Assembly: GCA_039197065.1 (NCBI GenBank) | Contig: JBCCUL010000032.1 | Span: 1-64,000, forward strand | Length of the DNA: 64,000 bases | Source: JANQPX01 sp039197065 | Lineage (GTDB): Bacteria; Pseudomonadota; Alphaproteobacteria; Geminicoccales; Geminicoccaceae | Reading direction: 5' to 3' | Shown: positions 8,125 to 16,657 of the stretch, in pieces | How the letters are laid out: every line of letters starts with the position of its first letter | Position numbering within the stretch: the first letter of the stretch is position 1 | Notes under the pieces: model-generated | The model's database searches: none | Seen by the model: the letters and a program-made list of their open reading frames with translations, nothing else | Told to the model about the DNA's origin: nothing | Made by a program: the position numbers and the translations under genes

Positions 8125-9264
8125 TCAGCACCGTTCGTCGGATCGGGCCCTTTGGAACACTGCATCAGCCGGCGACATAGGCGAGCGCAGCGCCTTCAGG
8201 AGGCGCGCGTTCTCCGGCCGCGTGCGCAGGGAGATGCGGAGGGAAGGGGTGTTTTCGAGACCTCTGAAAGAGGTTGCGTCGACAACGATGATCCCCCTTC
8301 GAGCCAGGTCCCCGACAAGACGGGAAATCGGTGTCGCCGATATCGAGATGAACATCATGTTGGAACAGGATCCCCGAACGGCGAGGCCGGCGATCTTGCC
8401 GATCTCGGCCGTCATGAAGTCGCGCTCGGCCTTGAAGGCGAGCCTTGAGGAGGACAGGAAATCGTCATTCTCGAGGGCTGCCTTGGCGATCTTGGCGGAA
8501 AAACCGGAAACGTTGAAAGGGGGCCGGACGGAGGTGAGCGAACTCAAGCTTTCGGGATGTCCCACGGCGTATCCAACCCTGAGGCCGGCGAGGCCGAGAT
8601 ATTTCGAGAAGGTTCGCAACACGACCACGTTCTTGTACTTGCCGACAAGAGGCATCGCGCCGGGGAGCGTCGGATCGGCAAGCGCCTCGTCCACGACGAA
8701 CCGTGTCTCGGGGAACGACGTCGCCAAGCCTTCAACGTCATCGATCCCGATGCGAGCGCCGGTCGGGTTGTTGGGCGTGCAGAGATAGGCGACGTCGACG
8801 GTATTCGCCCGGACGGCGTCGCTGATCCGCTCGATGTCGATACGCCATGGCGGGTCCGACGCGACGTAGATTGGCTTCGCGTTCACGATCCGCGCTTCCA
8901 GCTCGTATCGGGGGAAGGTGGGAACGTGGATGAGGACGGTCCTGGACGGCCCGAGCCAGGCTTGTGAAATGAGCTTCAGCACGTCGTCGAGCCCGGCGCC
9001 GAACATGAAGAACCCAGGTTCCAGGCCATGCCGGACGGACAGCGTTTGACGCAGATCGCGAAGATGAAGATCGGGATAGACGCCGCAGTCCTCTAGGGCT
9101 TTTGCCGCTTCGTCAAAGACGATGGCGGGCGGCGCGAACGGGTTGACGTTGACCGAGAAATCCAGAATGTCGCGCGCGTCGAGACCATACTTCGCCATGA
9201 TGGCCTCGGGCGCCGACTCCTCTTCATAAAGCCTCATCTTCAAGCGCTCATCCTTCGCAGCCAT
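8125..9264 (-). CDS. PLP-dependent class I/II aminotransferase, HisC/CobC-like
   Basis: A 379-residue fold-type I PLP enzyme of the histidinol-phosphate aminotransferase / threonine-phosphate decarboxylase branch. It has SVNVNPFAPP near the N-terminus, YLCTPNNPTGA, a VVDEALAD block and the PLP lysine in TFSKYLGLAGLRVGY. The ATG at 9264 follows an AAGGGAAG ribosome site. It converges with the hutC-like gene and is divergent from the hut-type ABC transporter, sharing the promoter region with the operator at 9324. The location suggests a role on histidine or a related imidazole amino acid, but the sequence does not fix the substrate. Confidence 0.8.
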   Translation of the reverse strand: MAAKDERLKMRLYEEESAPEAIMAKYGLDARDILDFSVNVNPFAPPAIVFDEAAKALEDCGVYPDLHLRDLRQTLSVRHGLEPGFFMFGAGLDDVLKLISQAWLGPSRTVLIHVPTFPRYELEARIVNAKPIYVASDPPWRIDIERISDAVRANTVDVAYLCTPNNPTGARIGIDDVEGLATSFPETRFVVDEALADPTLPGAMPLVGKYKNVVVLRTFSKYLGLAGLRVGYAVGHPESLSSLTSVRPPFNVSGFSAKIAKAALENDDFLSSSRLAFKAERDFMTAEIGKIAGLAVRGSCSNMMFISISATPISRLVGDLARRGIIVVDATSFRGLENTPSLRISLRTRPENARLLKALRSPMSPADAVFQRARSDERC

Positions 9265-9305
9265 GGTCTTCCCTTGCGGTCTAACGGGTGGGCGGGCACA
9301 GATCG

Positions 9306-9334
9306 TTGACAAATGTCTATAATTGTATATACAT
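9306..9334 (+). promoter_or_regulatory. Promoter with HutC-type operator upstream of histidine-type ABC transporter
   Basis: TTGACA at 9306-9311 and TATACA at 9328-9333, 16 bases apart, make a sigma-70-like promoter. The palindrome TGTATATACA (9324-9333) covers the -10 element and fits the GntR/HutC consensus GT-N-TA-N-AC exactly. A TATAAT at 9318-9323 lies between them. A HutC protein bound here would block the transporter genes downstream. Confidence 0.65.
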
Positions 9335-9413
9335 TTTGGTATGGCAACAACACCCGACAAGCGCGATGCTGTCATTCGCGCCTGCGGAACGCCTGCCAAC
9401 AAGGGAGTCACTG

Positions 9414-10256
9414 ATGAGACAAACGATAGCGATGAAGGCCGCCAGGTTCGCTCGGACCATTGCTTTGAGCAGCGCTATCGCGCTCTGCGGCGCGGTCACG
9501 GCCAAGGCGGATGCCCTGGAGGAGGTGATGGAGCGCGGCACGATCCGGTTCGGCACCGAGATGCAGTACCCGCCCTTCGATATGATCGTGGATGGCGAAT
9601 ATCAGGGCGTCAGTCGCGATGTCGCCGAAGGAATCGCGGCCCATCTGGGCGTGAAGGCAGAGTATACGGATCTGCCCTGGTCGAGTGTCCTGCCGGGTCT
9701 CGAAGCCGGTCGTTTCGACGTGGTGAACGCTCCCGTCACCATCACCGCCGAGCGCGTCCAGCGCTACGCGTTCACGATCCCGTTCGCCACCGGCACCGTC
9801 GGGCTGGTCAAGCGCGCCGATGACGACCGCATCGCGCAGCCTGAGGATATTGCCGGGCTCGTGATCGGCGGACAGACCGCGTCGTCGCAGCTCGACCAGC
9901 TCCACGACTATGTCGGGACGCTGGATGGCGGCGCCGAGCTTCGCGAATATGTCGACATGAACCAGGCCTATTCGGACCTTCTGGCCGGGCGCATCGACGC
10001 GGCCGTCGGACCGCTCCTGAACCTCGCCTACCTGACCCAGAGCCGGACGGAATTCGCGACGGTGGAGCCTGCCTTCGGAACGCCGACCTATTTCTCGATG
10101 GCGCTGCGTTTGGAAGAGGACTCCGATAGCCTGCGTGCGGCCGTCGACGAGGCCATCGCCGCAATGCATGAAAGCGGCGAGATGGAACGCATTCAAAAGA
10201 AGTGGTTCGGCACGACGATCGATCTTCCGACCGAGGTGCCAGAGCCGCTGATCTAG
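9414..10256 (+). CDS. Polar amino acid ABC transporter, periplasmic binding protein
   Basis: A 280-residue family 3 solute-binding protein. Residues 1 to about 30 form a signal peptide ending near VTAKADA, and the mature part starts with the typical VMERGTIRFGTEMQYPPFDM block. GLEAGRFDVVNAPVTITAERVQ and the C-terminal MHESGEMERIQKKWFG are family hallmarks. Start at 9414 is set by AAGGGAG at 9400-9406; an upstream in-frame start would lie inside the promoter. It heads an operon with two permeases and an ATPase. The HutC-type operator suggests histidine or urocanate as substrate. Confidence 0.88.
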   Translation: MRQTIAMKAARFARTIALSSAIALCGAVTAKADALEEVMERGTIRFGTEMQYPPFDMIVDGEYQGVSRDVAEGIAAHLGVKAEYTDLPWSSVLPGLEAGRFDVVNAPVTITAERVQRYAFTIPFATGTVGLVKRADDDRIAQPEDIAGLVIGGQTASSQLDQLHDYVGTLDGGAELREYVDMNQAYSDLLAGRIDAAVGPLLNLAYLTQSRTEFATVEPAFGTPTYFSMALRLEEDSDSLRAAVDEAIAAMHESGEMERIQKKWFGTTIDLPTEVPEPLI

Positions 10257-10315
10257 CGCATCGATCCAAACAGAGCGATCAGCGACGTTTGGACGTTTGA
10301 CGCAAAACCAAAGAC

Positions 10316-10361
10316 CTAGTGCAGCGGCCCGCCGAATCTTTTGAAGGCGCAGCTGCACTAG
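10316..10361 (+). other. Long inverted repeat between binding protein and permease genes
   Basis: CTAGTGCAGC (10316-10325) and GCTGCACTAG (10352-10361) are perfect 10-bp arms around a 26-base loop, in the 200-base gap after the binding-protein gene. There is no T-run, so it is more likely an mRNA-stabilising or attenuating hairpin that keeps binding-protein mRNA above permease mRNA than a full terminator. Confidence 0.6.
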
Positions 10362-10456
10362 CGTCGATCTCTACCGAAATCGAACGCCATCCACCCTGCG
10401 CATGCGCGGCTTCGGCCACTGGGGTGGATCCCCAGACTTGACCGGAGGCGCCACGC

Positions 10457-11128
10457 GTGGACCTTCAAGTTGTCATCGACGCCCTGCCATTCCTGTTCGA
10501 CGGCATGCTGGTCACCCTGGTGATGTCCGTCAGCGGCATGGCCTGCGGCATGCTCCTCGGCATTCTGGTTTGTGCCGCTCGAATGTCCAACCACGCGCCC
10601 ACCAGGCGCTTCGGGGCCGTCTATGTCAGCATCTTTCGCGGTGTGCCCCTGGTCGTGCAGCTGATGCTGGTGTTCTACGCGCTTCCGGTCATCGGCATCG
10701 TCCTTCCTGCCTATGTCGCCGCACTGATTGCGCTGTCCTTTTGCGCCGCCGCCTATATCGGGGAAATTCTGCGTGGCGGGCTCCTGGTGATTCCGAAGGG
10801 GCATATCGAGGCCGCCCGCATGCTGGGTTTTTCCATGATTCAGGTGTGGCGGCGCATTCTTATCCCCCAGGCGCTGGTGACATCCCTTCCGTCCCTGATC
10901 AATGAGCTAATCCTGCTGCTGAAGGCCTCGTCCCTGATCTCCGTGATCGGGATCGCCGAGCTGACGCGCACCAGTCAGAACATCGCCGCGTCCACCTACC
11001 GGCCTTTGGAGATCTACCTGGCCGCAGCCACGTTTTACCTGGTGTTGAACCTGCTGCTGGCCATGGCCGGACGTGCCGCCGAACGCCGACTTGCGCCGGC
11101 GATCCAGGGAGGCAAGCATGGACGTTGA
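10457..11128 (+). CDS. Polar amino acid ABC transporter permease (HisQ/GlnP type)
   Basis: A 223-residue inner-membrane permease of the His/Glu/Gln/Arg uptake family. It shows the N-terminal GMLVTLVMSVSGMACGMLLG helix, the FRGVPLVVQLMLVFYALP block and the EAA loop EAARMLGFSMIQVWRRILIPQAL that docks with the ATPase. Start is GTG at 10457, with CGGAGG at 10443-10448. Its end overlaps the next permease by 11 bases. It forms a heterodimer partner with the protein at 11118-11780. Confidence 0.9.
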   Translation: MDLQVVIDALPFLFDGMLVTLVMSVSGMACGMLLGILVCAARMSNHAPTRRFGAVYVSIFRGVPLVVQLMLVFYALPVIGIVLPAYVAALIALSFCAAAYIGEILRGGLLVIPKGHIEAARMLGFSMIQVWRRILIPQALVTSLPSLINELILLLKASSLISVIGIAELTRTSQNIAASTYRPLEIYLAAATFYLVLNLLLAMAGRAAERRLAPAIQGGKHGR

Positions 11129-11780
11129 GCTCTTCGTTCGCTTCGGCCCCGCACTTCTGAGCGGATTTGGCATCACGGTTCTCTGCTGGATTGCCGGAAC
11201 GGTCTTCGGTTCCATTCTCGGGTTCGTGCTGGCCCTCGGCATCCGGACGCGGAACCGGATCCTGGTCCTTGTGTTGACCGCCTATATCGAGGTCGTTCGA
11301 AGCACGCCGTTCCTGGTGCAGCTCTTCATCCTCTATTACGGCGGACCGAGCTTCGGGCTCGTGCTGGACCCGATACCCGCAGGGATCATCGGCCTGACGA
11401 TCTATAGCAGTCCCTATTTCGCCGAGATTTTCCGGGCCGGCTTCGGCTCGGTGCCGAGAGGGCATATCGAAGCCGCCCATATGGTCGGCATGTCGCGTCT
11501 GACCATCCTGAGGCGGATCATGATGCCGCAAATGCTGATCTCGATCATCCCGCCACTCACCAACTTCTCGATCATTCTCACCAAGGAAACGGCAATTCTC
11601 TCCGTCATCACCGTGCCGGAGCTGTTGTTCGAAGTGACCACCATGTCGGCACAGACCTTCGCGTTCTTCGAGGCGACGCTTGCCCTCGCGATCTTCTATT
11701 GGTTGCTGGTCGAGGTCACGTCATATCTCGGCCGTCTGGCCGAACAGCGCGTAACCCGTCATATGACGCCGCACAAATAG
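11118..11780 (+). CDS. Polar amino acid ABC transporter permease (HisM type)
   Basis: The second permease of the pair, 220 residues. It has the same layout as the first: GFGITVLCWIAGTVFGSILGF, RSTPFLVQLFILYYGGPSFG and the EAA loop EAAHMVGMSRLTILRRIMMPQML. The ATG at 11118 lies 8 bases after GGGAGG and inside the end of the preceding permease gene, so translation is coupled. It is followed after 8 bases by the ATPase gene. Substrate is inferred from the operon's HutC operator as histidine or urocanate. Confidence 0.9.
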   Translation: MDVELFVRFGPALLSGFGITVLCWIAGTVFGSILGFVLALGIRTRNRILVLVLTAYIEVVRSTPFLVQLFILYYGGPSFGLVLDPIPAGIIGLTIYSSPYFAEIFRAGFGSVPRGHIEAAHMVGMSRLTILRRIMMPQMLISIIPPLTNFSIILTKETAILSVITVPELLFEVTTMSAQTFAFFEATLALAIFYWLLVEVTSYLGRLAEQRVTRHMTPHK

Positions 11781-11788
11781 GGCAGAGC

Positions 11789-12580
11789 ATGCAGACCCCA
11801 GAGACACCTATCGCCATCTCTGCAAAGAACGTCAGCAAGCGCTTTGGCAGTTTCGAGGCCCTGAAGGACATCTCGCTCGACATCCACGAATCGGAGGTCG
11901 TCTGTCTCATCGGCCCGAGCGGATCCGGAAAGAGCACGTTGCTACGCTGCATGAGCTTCCTGGAGCAATATGATGAAGGCGCGGTTCTCATCGAGGGGCA
12001 GCTGCTCGGCTACACGGAAATGTCGGGCAAGCGCTCGCTCATGACCGAGAAAGAGCTCCTGAATGCCCGGCGCAACATCGGGTTCGTGTTTCAGCAGTTC
12101 AATCTATGGCCGCATATGAAGGCCTTGGAGAATGTAAGCGAGGCGCTGCTGAGGGTGCGCAAACATCAGCCTGACCAGGCGCGTGCGAAGGCGGAGGAAG
12201 CACTGCAGAAGGTCGGCATGCTCGACAAGGCGGACAGCTATCCCATGCAGCTTTCGGGCGGTCAGCAGCAGCGTGTGGCCATCGCTCGTGCGCTTGCGAT
12301 GGAGCCGCATGTCATACTGTTCGATGAGCCGACCTCCGCTTTGGACCCCGAACTGGTGGGGGAGGTGCTGGAGGTCATCAAGGCCCTGGCCGCCGATGGC
12401 ATGACGCTGGTTGTGGTGACCCACGAGATGGGCTTCGCCGCCCATGTCGCCGACAAGATCGCCTTTTTGGACCAGGGCAGCCTCGTGAAATACACCACCA
12501 CATCAGACTTTTTTAAGGAGAAGGCCGAGGCGCGGATCGTCGATTTTCTGGAGTCCTACAGACAGCGCAACACCTTTTGA
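11789..12580 (+). CDS. Polar amino acid ABC transporter ATP-binding protein (HisP/GlnQ type)
   Basis: A 263-residue cytoplasmic ATPase that powers the transporter at 9414-11780. It has Walker A GPSGSGKST, a Q-loop in FVFQQFNLWPHM, the signature LSGGQQQRVAIARAL, Walker B VILFDEPTSALDP and the H-loop VVVTHEMGF, so it looks fully active. The start at 11789 gives the family-typical short N-terminus before KNVSKRFGSFEALKDISL. It closes the transporter operon; a GntR regulator gene follows 66 bases later. Confidence 0.92.
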   Translation: MQTPETPIAISAKNVSKRFGSFEALKDISLDIHESEVVCLIGPSGSGKSTLLRCMSFLEQYDEGAVLIEGQLLGYTEMSGKRSLMTEKELLNARRNIGFVFQQFNLWPHMKALENVSEALLRVRKHQPDQARAKAEEALQKVGMLDKADSYPMQLSGGQQQRVAIARALAMEPHVILFDEPTSALDPELVGEVLEVIKALAADGMTLVVVTHEMGFAAHVADKIAFLDQGSLVKYTTTSDFFKEKAEARIVDFLESYRQRNTF

Positions 12581-12646
12581 ACGACCAGGCGGTCGTCGAC
12601 CGAATGGCTTTGACGCGCTGACAGGCGCTGCATCTGTGGCCCCAGG

Positions 12647-13468
12647 ATGCCGTCTACTCTATTGAAGTCTTTGGGTTCCGCTGACGTTGGTGGGCCCGAA
12701 CCGGTAGATTCAGCGACGGTGCCCGTTAGCGTTGATCAAACGAGGTGCATTTTGGAAGACCATAAAATCAAACCGATCTACCAGCACATCCGCGATTTCG
12801 TCCGTGACAAGATCGCTTCAGGACTGCTGGTTCCAGGCGACAAAATACCGACCGAGCAATCCCTGATGGACAAGTTCAGCGCATCGCGCATGACCGTTCA
12901 CCGGGCCATTAGGGGGCTGTCCGACGAAGGGCTGATTGAGAGGATTCCGGGATCGGGGAGTTTCGTGGCCGACAGGCAATTCAGCTCGTCGGTGATGCAG
13001 ATCGCCGATATCGCGGAAGAAATCACCGCCCGAGGCCACACCCACCGCTGCAAGATGATCGAGCTTTTGGAAGTCGCATCCGATGAGCTCCTGGCCGAGC
13101 GCTTCAACATCACGCCCGGCCATCCGATCTTCTTTTCCCGCGTGGTCCATTATGAGGGAAGTATCCCGCTGCAACTGGAAGCAAAATACGTCAATCCCTA
13201 TTCGGTGCCCGATTATCTCGACCAGGACTTCAATTCAACGACGACCTATTCCTACATCCAGAAGGTGGCGCCGGTGTCGCGCGCGGTGCAGTCGATTCAC
13301 GCCGTCATGCCCGATGCGGACACCCGACGTCATCTCAATATCGGCGAAGGCATCCCCTGTCTCATGATCGAGCGCAAAACCTGGAGCGCCCGCACCGTGG
13401 CGACCACAAGCCAGTTGATCTATCCGGGAAACCGCTATCACCTCAGCAGCTCGATAAATGACCTCTAA
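12647..13468 (+). CDS. HutC-like histidine utilisation repressor (GntR family, UTRA domain)
   Basis: A regulator with the canonical HutC layout. PIYQHIRDFVRDKIASGLLVPGDKIPTEQ and MTVHRAIRGLSDEGLIERI make the winged helix. The UTRA domain holds IADEI-like IADIAEEITARGHTHR, LEAKYVNPYSVPDYLDQDF and PGNRYHL. It resembles typical HutC more than the gene at 7331-8032 does. As drawn from the ATG at 12647 it has 273 residues and a ~35-residue N-terminal extension. A TTG at 12752 with GAGG six bases upstream would give the usual length and may be the true start. It probably binds the operator at 9324 and perhaps 5935. Confidence 0.85.
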   Translation: MPSTLLKSLGSADVGGPEPVDSATVPVSVDQTRCILEDHKIKPIYQHIRDFVRDKIASGLLVPGDKIPTEQSLMDKFSASRMTVHRAIRGLSDEGLIERIPGSGSFVADRQFSSSVMQIADIAEEITARGHTHRCKMIELLEVASDELLAERFNITPGHPIFFSRVVHYEGSIPLQLEAKYVNPYSVPDYLDQDFNSTTTYSYIQKVAPVSRAVQSIHAVMPDADTRRHLNIGEGIPCLMIERKTWSARTVATTSQLIYPGNRYHLSSSINDL

Positions 13469-13848
13469 GTAAGCCGTTCGGCACCTCTCATGACGTAGCA
13501 CCTGATCATCTCATCTCAAATCGTCTCCTCCGATATCTAGACGGCAATCACCCCCATCTCATTCACGACGGCACCAATTCATTGATCAGTCCGAACAACC
13601 CGCCTGTCTGTTTCCCATAGGTGACTCCGAATGCTGGACATTTGGATGGAAGGCGCCTTGATCAGCTGACCGCGCTTGCGGTGCATTTTTTGAACCGGTA
13701 CGAAGACAAAACAGCACAGGACAGCACCACTCGCTGCGCTTAGCCTAGTCTCCAGAAAAGGACTGAAAGCGTTTGACGAGGTGGCGTTGCTGGCTCCTAA
13801 GAAAAACAGATCAATGGTGGCGCTCGCCGTCTGCTTGTCCCGTCGGGC
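13469..13848. other. Intergenic region upstream of nitrile hydratase / thiocyanate hydrolase operon
   Basis: About 380 bases without a supported gene. It contains ACCGC-GCTT-GCGGT followed by GCA and six T (about 13669-13691), which could end the HutC-like transcript. The same T-run is part of the 16-base motif at 13682-13697 that recurs before the second nitrate/taurine-type operon. A TTGACG near 13773 may be a -35 element, but no good -10 accompanies it. Confidence 0.5.
13682..13697 (+). promoter_or_regulatory. Shared motif TGCATTTTTTGAACCG, copy 1
   Basis: This 16-mer matches the minus-strand copy at 21483-21498 (TGCATTTTTTGCACCG) at 15 of 16 positions. Both lie about 150-170 bases upstream of the first gene of a nitrate/taurine-type transporter operon, in the same orientation. 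The T-N11-A spacing fits a LysR-type box. The alternative is that this copy is just the T-run of an intrinsic terminator. Confidence 0.4.
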
Positions 13849-14655
13849 ATGCCGAACATGACGGCCATTCAGGCGCGTCTAGCGCAGGCCGCGATTCCCG
13901 ATTGGGGCCGCCATGGTCTGGTGCTCGCCATCGGCCCGCTCGTGCTGATCGCCATCTGGTGGGTCGCCTATGCCGGCGAGCTGGTCGACAAGAATCTTCT
14001 GCCTTCACCCTTTGCGACGCTGGCCGAGACCTGGCGCCAGCTCATCGCAGGCGACCTGCTTCAAGACTTCGGGATGACGCTTTATCGCGTCGGCTACGCC
14101 TTCGCGATCGGCTCGGCGCTCGGGGTGCCGCTCGGCATCATGCTCGGGGCGAACGAGCATCTCTACCGCGCCTTCGAGTTCATCATCGACTTCTTCCGGT
14201 CGATGCCGGCAACCGCCATGTTCCCCCTCTTTCTCCTGCTCTTCGGCCTCGGCGACTTTTCCAAGATCGCGGTGGCCGCCTTTGCCGGCATGCTGGTGGT
14301 GCTCTTCAACACCGCCTATGGCGTGATGAACGCGCGGCCGACGCGCATGCTCGCCGCCCAATCGATGGGGGCGTCCCGCCTTCGCATTTTTCGTGACGTC
14401 ATCTTTTTCGAGACCCTGCCGCAGACCTTCGTCGGCCTGCGCACCGGCATCTCCATCGCACTTGTCGTGATCATCGTGGCTGAGATGTTCATCGGCGCAA
14501 CCGACGGGCTCGGTCATCGCATCATCGATGCCCAGATCTCCTATCAGCTCGAAGATATGTATGGCTCGATCCTGGCCGCCGGCGTCATGGGCTATGGCCT
14601 CAATCTCATCTTCCTCCTCCTGGAAAAGTTTCTCGTCCATTGGAGTGCGAAGTGA
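13849..14655 (+). CDS. ABC transporter permease, nitrate/sulfonate/taurine type
   Basis: A 268-residue inner-membrane permease of the SsuC/TauC/NrtB group. About six hydrophobic helices surround the EAA-like loop AAQSMGASRLRIFRDVIFFETLPQ. LYRVGYAFAIGSALGVPLGIMLG and RSMPATAMFPLFLLLFGLGD are family signatures. The start may be 13849 or the ATG three codons later at 13858; neither has a strong ribosome site. It heads an operon with a binding protein, an ATPase and a metal hydratase, so the cargo is probably a nitrile or thiocyanate-like substrate. Confidence 0.88.
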   Translation: MPNMTAIQARLAQAAIPDWGRHGLVLAIGPLVLIAIWWVAYAGELVDKNLLPSPFATLAETWRQLIAGDLLQDFGMTLYRVGYAFAIGSALGVPLGIMLGANEHLYRAFEFIIDFFRSMPATAMFPLFLLLFGLGDFSKIAVAAFAGMLVVLFNTAYGVMNARPTRMLAAQSMGASRLRIFRDVIFFETLPQTFVGLRTGISIALVVIIVAEMFIGATDGLGHRIIDAQISYQLEDMYGSILAAGVMGYGLNLIFLLLEKFLVHWSAK

Positions 14656-14689
14656 TCATCAACCCCCCGCTGTCGAAGGAAAGGGACTT

Positions 14690-15679
14690 ATGAGGAAACT
14701 TACTGCGCCGCTGGCCGCGGCTGCGATGACCGCCTTGACGACAACGTCTGCGATGGCCTGCGACAGTTATGAAACCGTCATCTCCGCATGGCTGCCGATC
14801 ATGCAGACGACGGCCTATTACGTCGCTCACGAGGAGGATCTGTTCGAGAAAAACTGCATCAAGGTCGAATCGAACAAGATGCAGTCGCCGAACCACATCA
14901 TCGATGCGCTGGTCGGCGGGCGCGCGGATTTCGGCCCGCCGGGTGCGGCTGCCGGCATTGCGATGATCGCTGAATCCAAGTTTCCCGGCACGTTCAAGGT
15001 CTTCGGCCTTCAGGGCGGCGGGATCGAGGTCGACCTGATCAATGACGGGCTGATCGTGCAGGACGGCAGCGAGATCGAGAGCTTCGCCGATCTGACCGGC
15101 AAGACGCTTGGCCATGTGCCGGGCGTGCAATGGCGGACTATCTCGCGTCACTTGGTTCGCTCCGCTGGATTGGATCCGGACGCCGATGTCACCCTGACCG
15201 ATCTCGCCGTGCCCATGCAGGTTCCGGCGGTCAAGGGCGGCAGCGTGGATGCGACCCTCTCGCTCGAGCCGGTCGGCTCGATCGCCGCGGCAACCGAAGG
15301 CGTGCGCCGCGCGATGGTGAACCCGGTCGCGGGCGTGATCGCCGATCCCTTCTATTCGGGGGCGGCCGTGCTCACCACGAAGTTCATCGAGGAGCGCCCC
15401 GCAACCGCGAAGAAGATCGTCGAGATTATTGACGAGGCGACCGCCCTGGTGAATGCCGACTTCGACAAATACAAGGCGATCATTCCGGACTACACGGCCA
15501 TCCAGGCGGAGCAGCTGGACAAGCTCGCCAAGCCCTATCTCCGGCCGTTCTCGGATCTGAACGAGGTCGATCTCAACTCCTATCAGGCCTTCGTGGACGT
15601 GTTCGTGTCGGAAGGCGTGATCACTGAGGCGATGGATGTGCGCACCAAGATGCTGAGCATGAGTGACTTTGAGAGCTGA
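14690..15679 (+). CDS. ABC transporter binding protein, NMT1/SsuA-like
   Basis: A 329-residue periplasmic binding protein with a signal peptide ending at about TSAMA, followed by a cysteine. The mature part contains YYVAHEEDLFEKNCIKVE, GGRADFGPPGAAAGIAM and GKTLGHVPGVQWRTISRHLV, typical of the NMT1/SsuA-type fold. The ATG at 14690 follows AAGGAAAGGG. It lies between the permease and ATPase genes of its transporter and upstream of the hydratase genes. The ligand cannot be read from sequence; the context suggests a small nitrile, thiocyanate or a precursor. Confidence 0.85.
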   Translation: MRKLTAPLAAAAMTALTTTSAMACDSYETVISAWLPIMQTTAYYVAHEEDLFEKNCIKVESNKMQSPNHIIDALVGGRADFGPPGAAAGIAMIAESKFPGTFKVFGLQGGGIEVDLINDGLIVQDGSEIESFADLTGKTLGHVPGVQWRTISRHLVRSAGLDPDADVTLTDLAVPMQVPAVKGGSVDATLSLEPVGSIAAATEGVRRAMVNPVAGVIADPFYSGAAVLTTKFIEERPATAKKIVEIIDEATALVNADFDKYKAIIPDYTAIQAEQLDKLAKPYLRPFSDLNEVDLNSYQAFVDVFVSEGVITEAMDVRTKMLSMSDFES

Positions 15680-15773
15680 GCGGAGGAACGGGCGTTTTGA
15701 TCGGCTCGCGGGGCGGGGCAGCCATGTCACGCCCCCGAGCAGGCCCTCCGCGAGATGACGGAAACGCGTTGAG

Positions 15774-16646
15774 ATGGATGCAGTAAGCCCAGCGACGGAC
15801 GCTCGCCTGCAACCGGCGGATCCGCCGACCGAGAAGACGGCGCGCAGCGGCAGGATCACCATCCGAAAGCTGAGCAAGGCCTTCAAGGGGACCGTGGTTT
15901 ACGATCAGTTCGACCTGGATCTCGTGCAAGGCGATTTCATCAGCGTGTTCGGCCCCAATGGCTGCGGCAAGAGCACGCTGATCAACCTCATCTCCGGCCT
16001 CATGCCGATGGATGCGGGCGAGGTCCTCTATGACGGCCAGACCATCAAGCAGACGCGCATTTCCTACGTCTTCCAGAACTATCGCGATGCGCTATTTCCC
16101 TGGCTTCGCGCCATCGACAATATTCACTACCCCCTGAAACTGATGGGCCTTCCACCGAAGGAGCGTCAGGAACGGGTGGATCGGATCGTCGCCGATTTCG
16201 GCCTGACCATCGATCTCAACGCCTATCCCTATTCGCTGTCCGGCGGCCAGCAGCAGGCCGTCTCGATCCTGCGCGCTCTGGTGCGCGAGCCCGAGGTTCT
16301 GTTTCTCGACGAACCCTTTTCCGCACTCGATTACGAGATGACCCTGCTGATGCGCGAAAAGCTTCAGGCGATCTACAGGAAGACCGGCACCACCATGGTG
16401 CTGGTTTCCCATGATCTCGAAGAAGCCGTGCAAATGGCCGGCAAGGTCCTGCTGCTGACGCGGCGGCCTGCCCAAGTTGCCGATATCGTCGACAACCATC
16501 TTCCCTGGCCGCGCAGCGCCGAAACCCTGACCGATCCGGACTTCGTCGCCTTGAAGAGCCGCTGTCTCGAGGTCTTCAGGCGCGAGTCGCGCCGCGCCTC
16601 GTCGCTCGATCCTCATATCGATAGCACCACCGAACAGGCAGGATAG
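15774..16646 (+). CDS. ABC transporter ATP-binding protein, nitrate/sulfonate type
   Basis: A 290-residue cytoplasmic ATPase with Walker A GPNGCGKST, a Q-loop in VFQNYRDALFPWL, signature LSGGQQQAVSILRAL, Walker B VLFLDEPFSALDY and H-loop VLVSHDLEEAVQMAG. The signature has Ala-Val where most relatives have Arg-Val, a small oddity. The ~25-residue N-terminal tail is longer than usual. It completes the transporter at 13849-15679 and is followed 11 bases later by the first hydratase-like subunit gene, suggesting one transcript. Confidence 0.9.
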   Translation: MDAVSPATDARLQPADPPTEKTARSGRITIRKLSKAFKGTVVYDQFDLDLVQGDFISVFGPNGCGKSTLINLISGLMPMDAGEVLYDGQTIKQTRISYVFQNYRDALFPWLRAIDNIHYPLKLMGLPPKERQERVDRIVADFGLTIDLNAYPYSLSGGQQQAVSILRALVREPEVLFLDEPFSALDYEMTLLMREKLQAIYRKTGTTMVLVSHDLEEAVQMAGKVLLLTRRPAQVADIVDNHLPWPRSAETLTDPDFVALKSRCLEVFRRESRRASSLDPHIDSTTEQAG

Positions 16647-16657
16647 GGGACGGACAG

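Noticed and set aside
8087..8788. 233-codon plus-strand frame over the aminotransferase
   Set aside because: Antisense to a PLP enzyme with all motifs in place.
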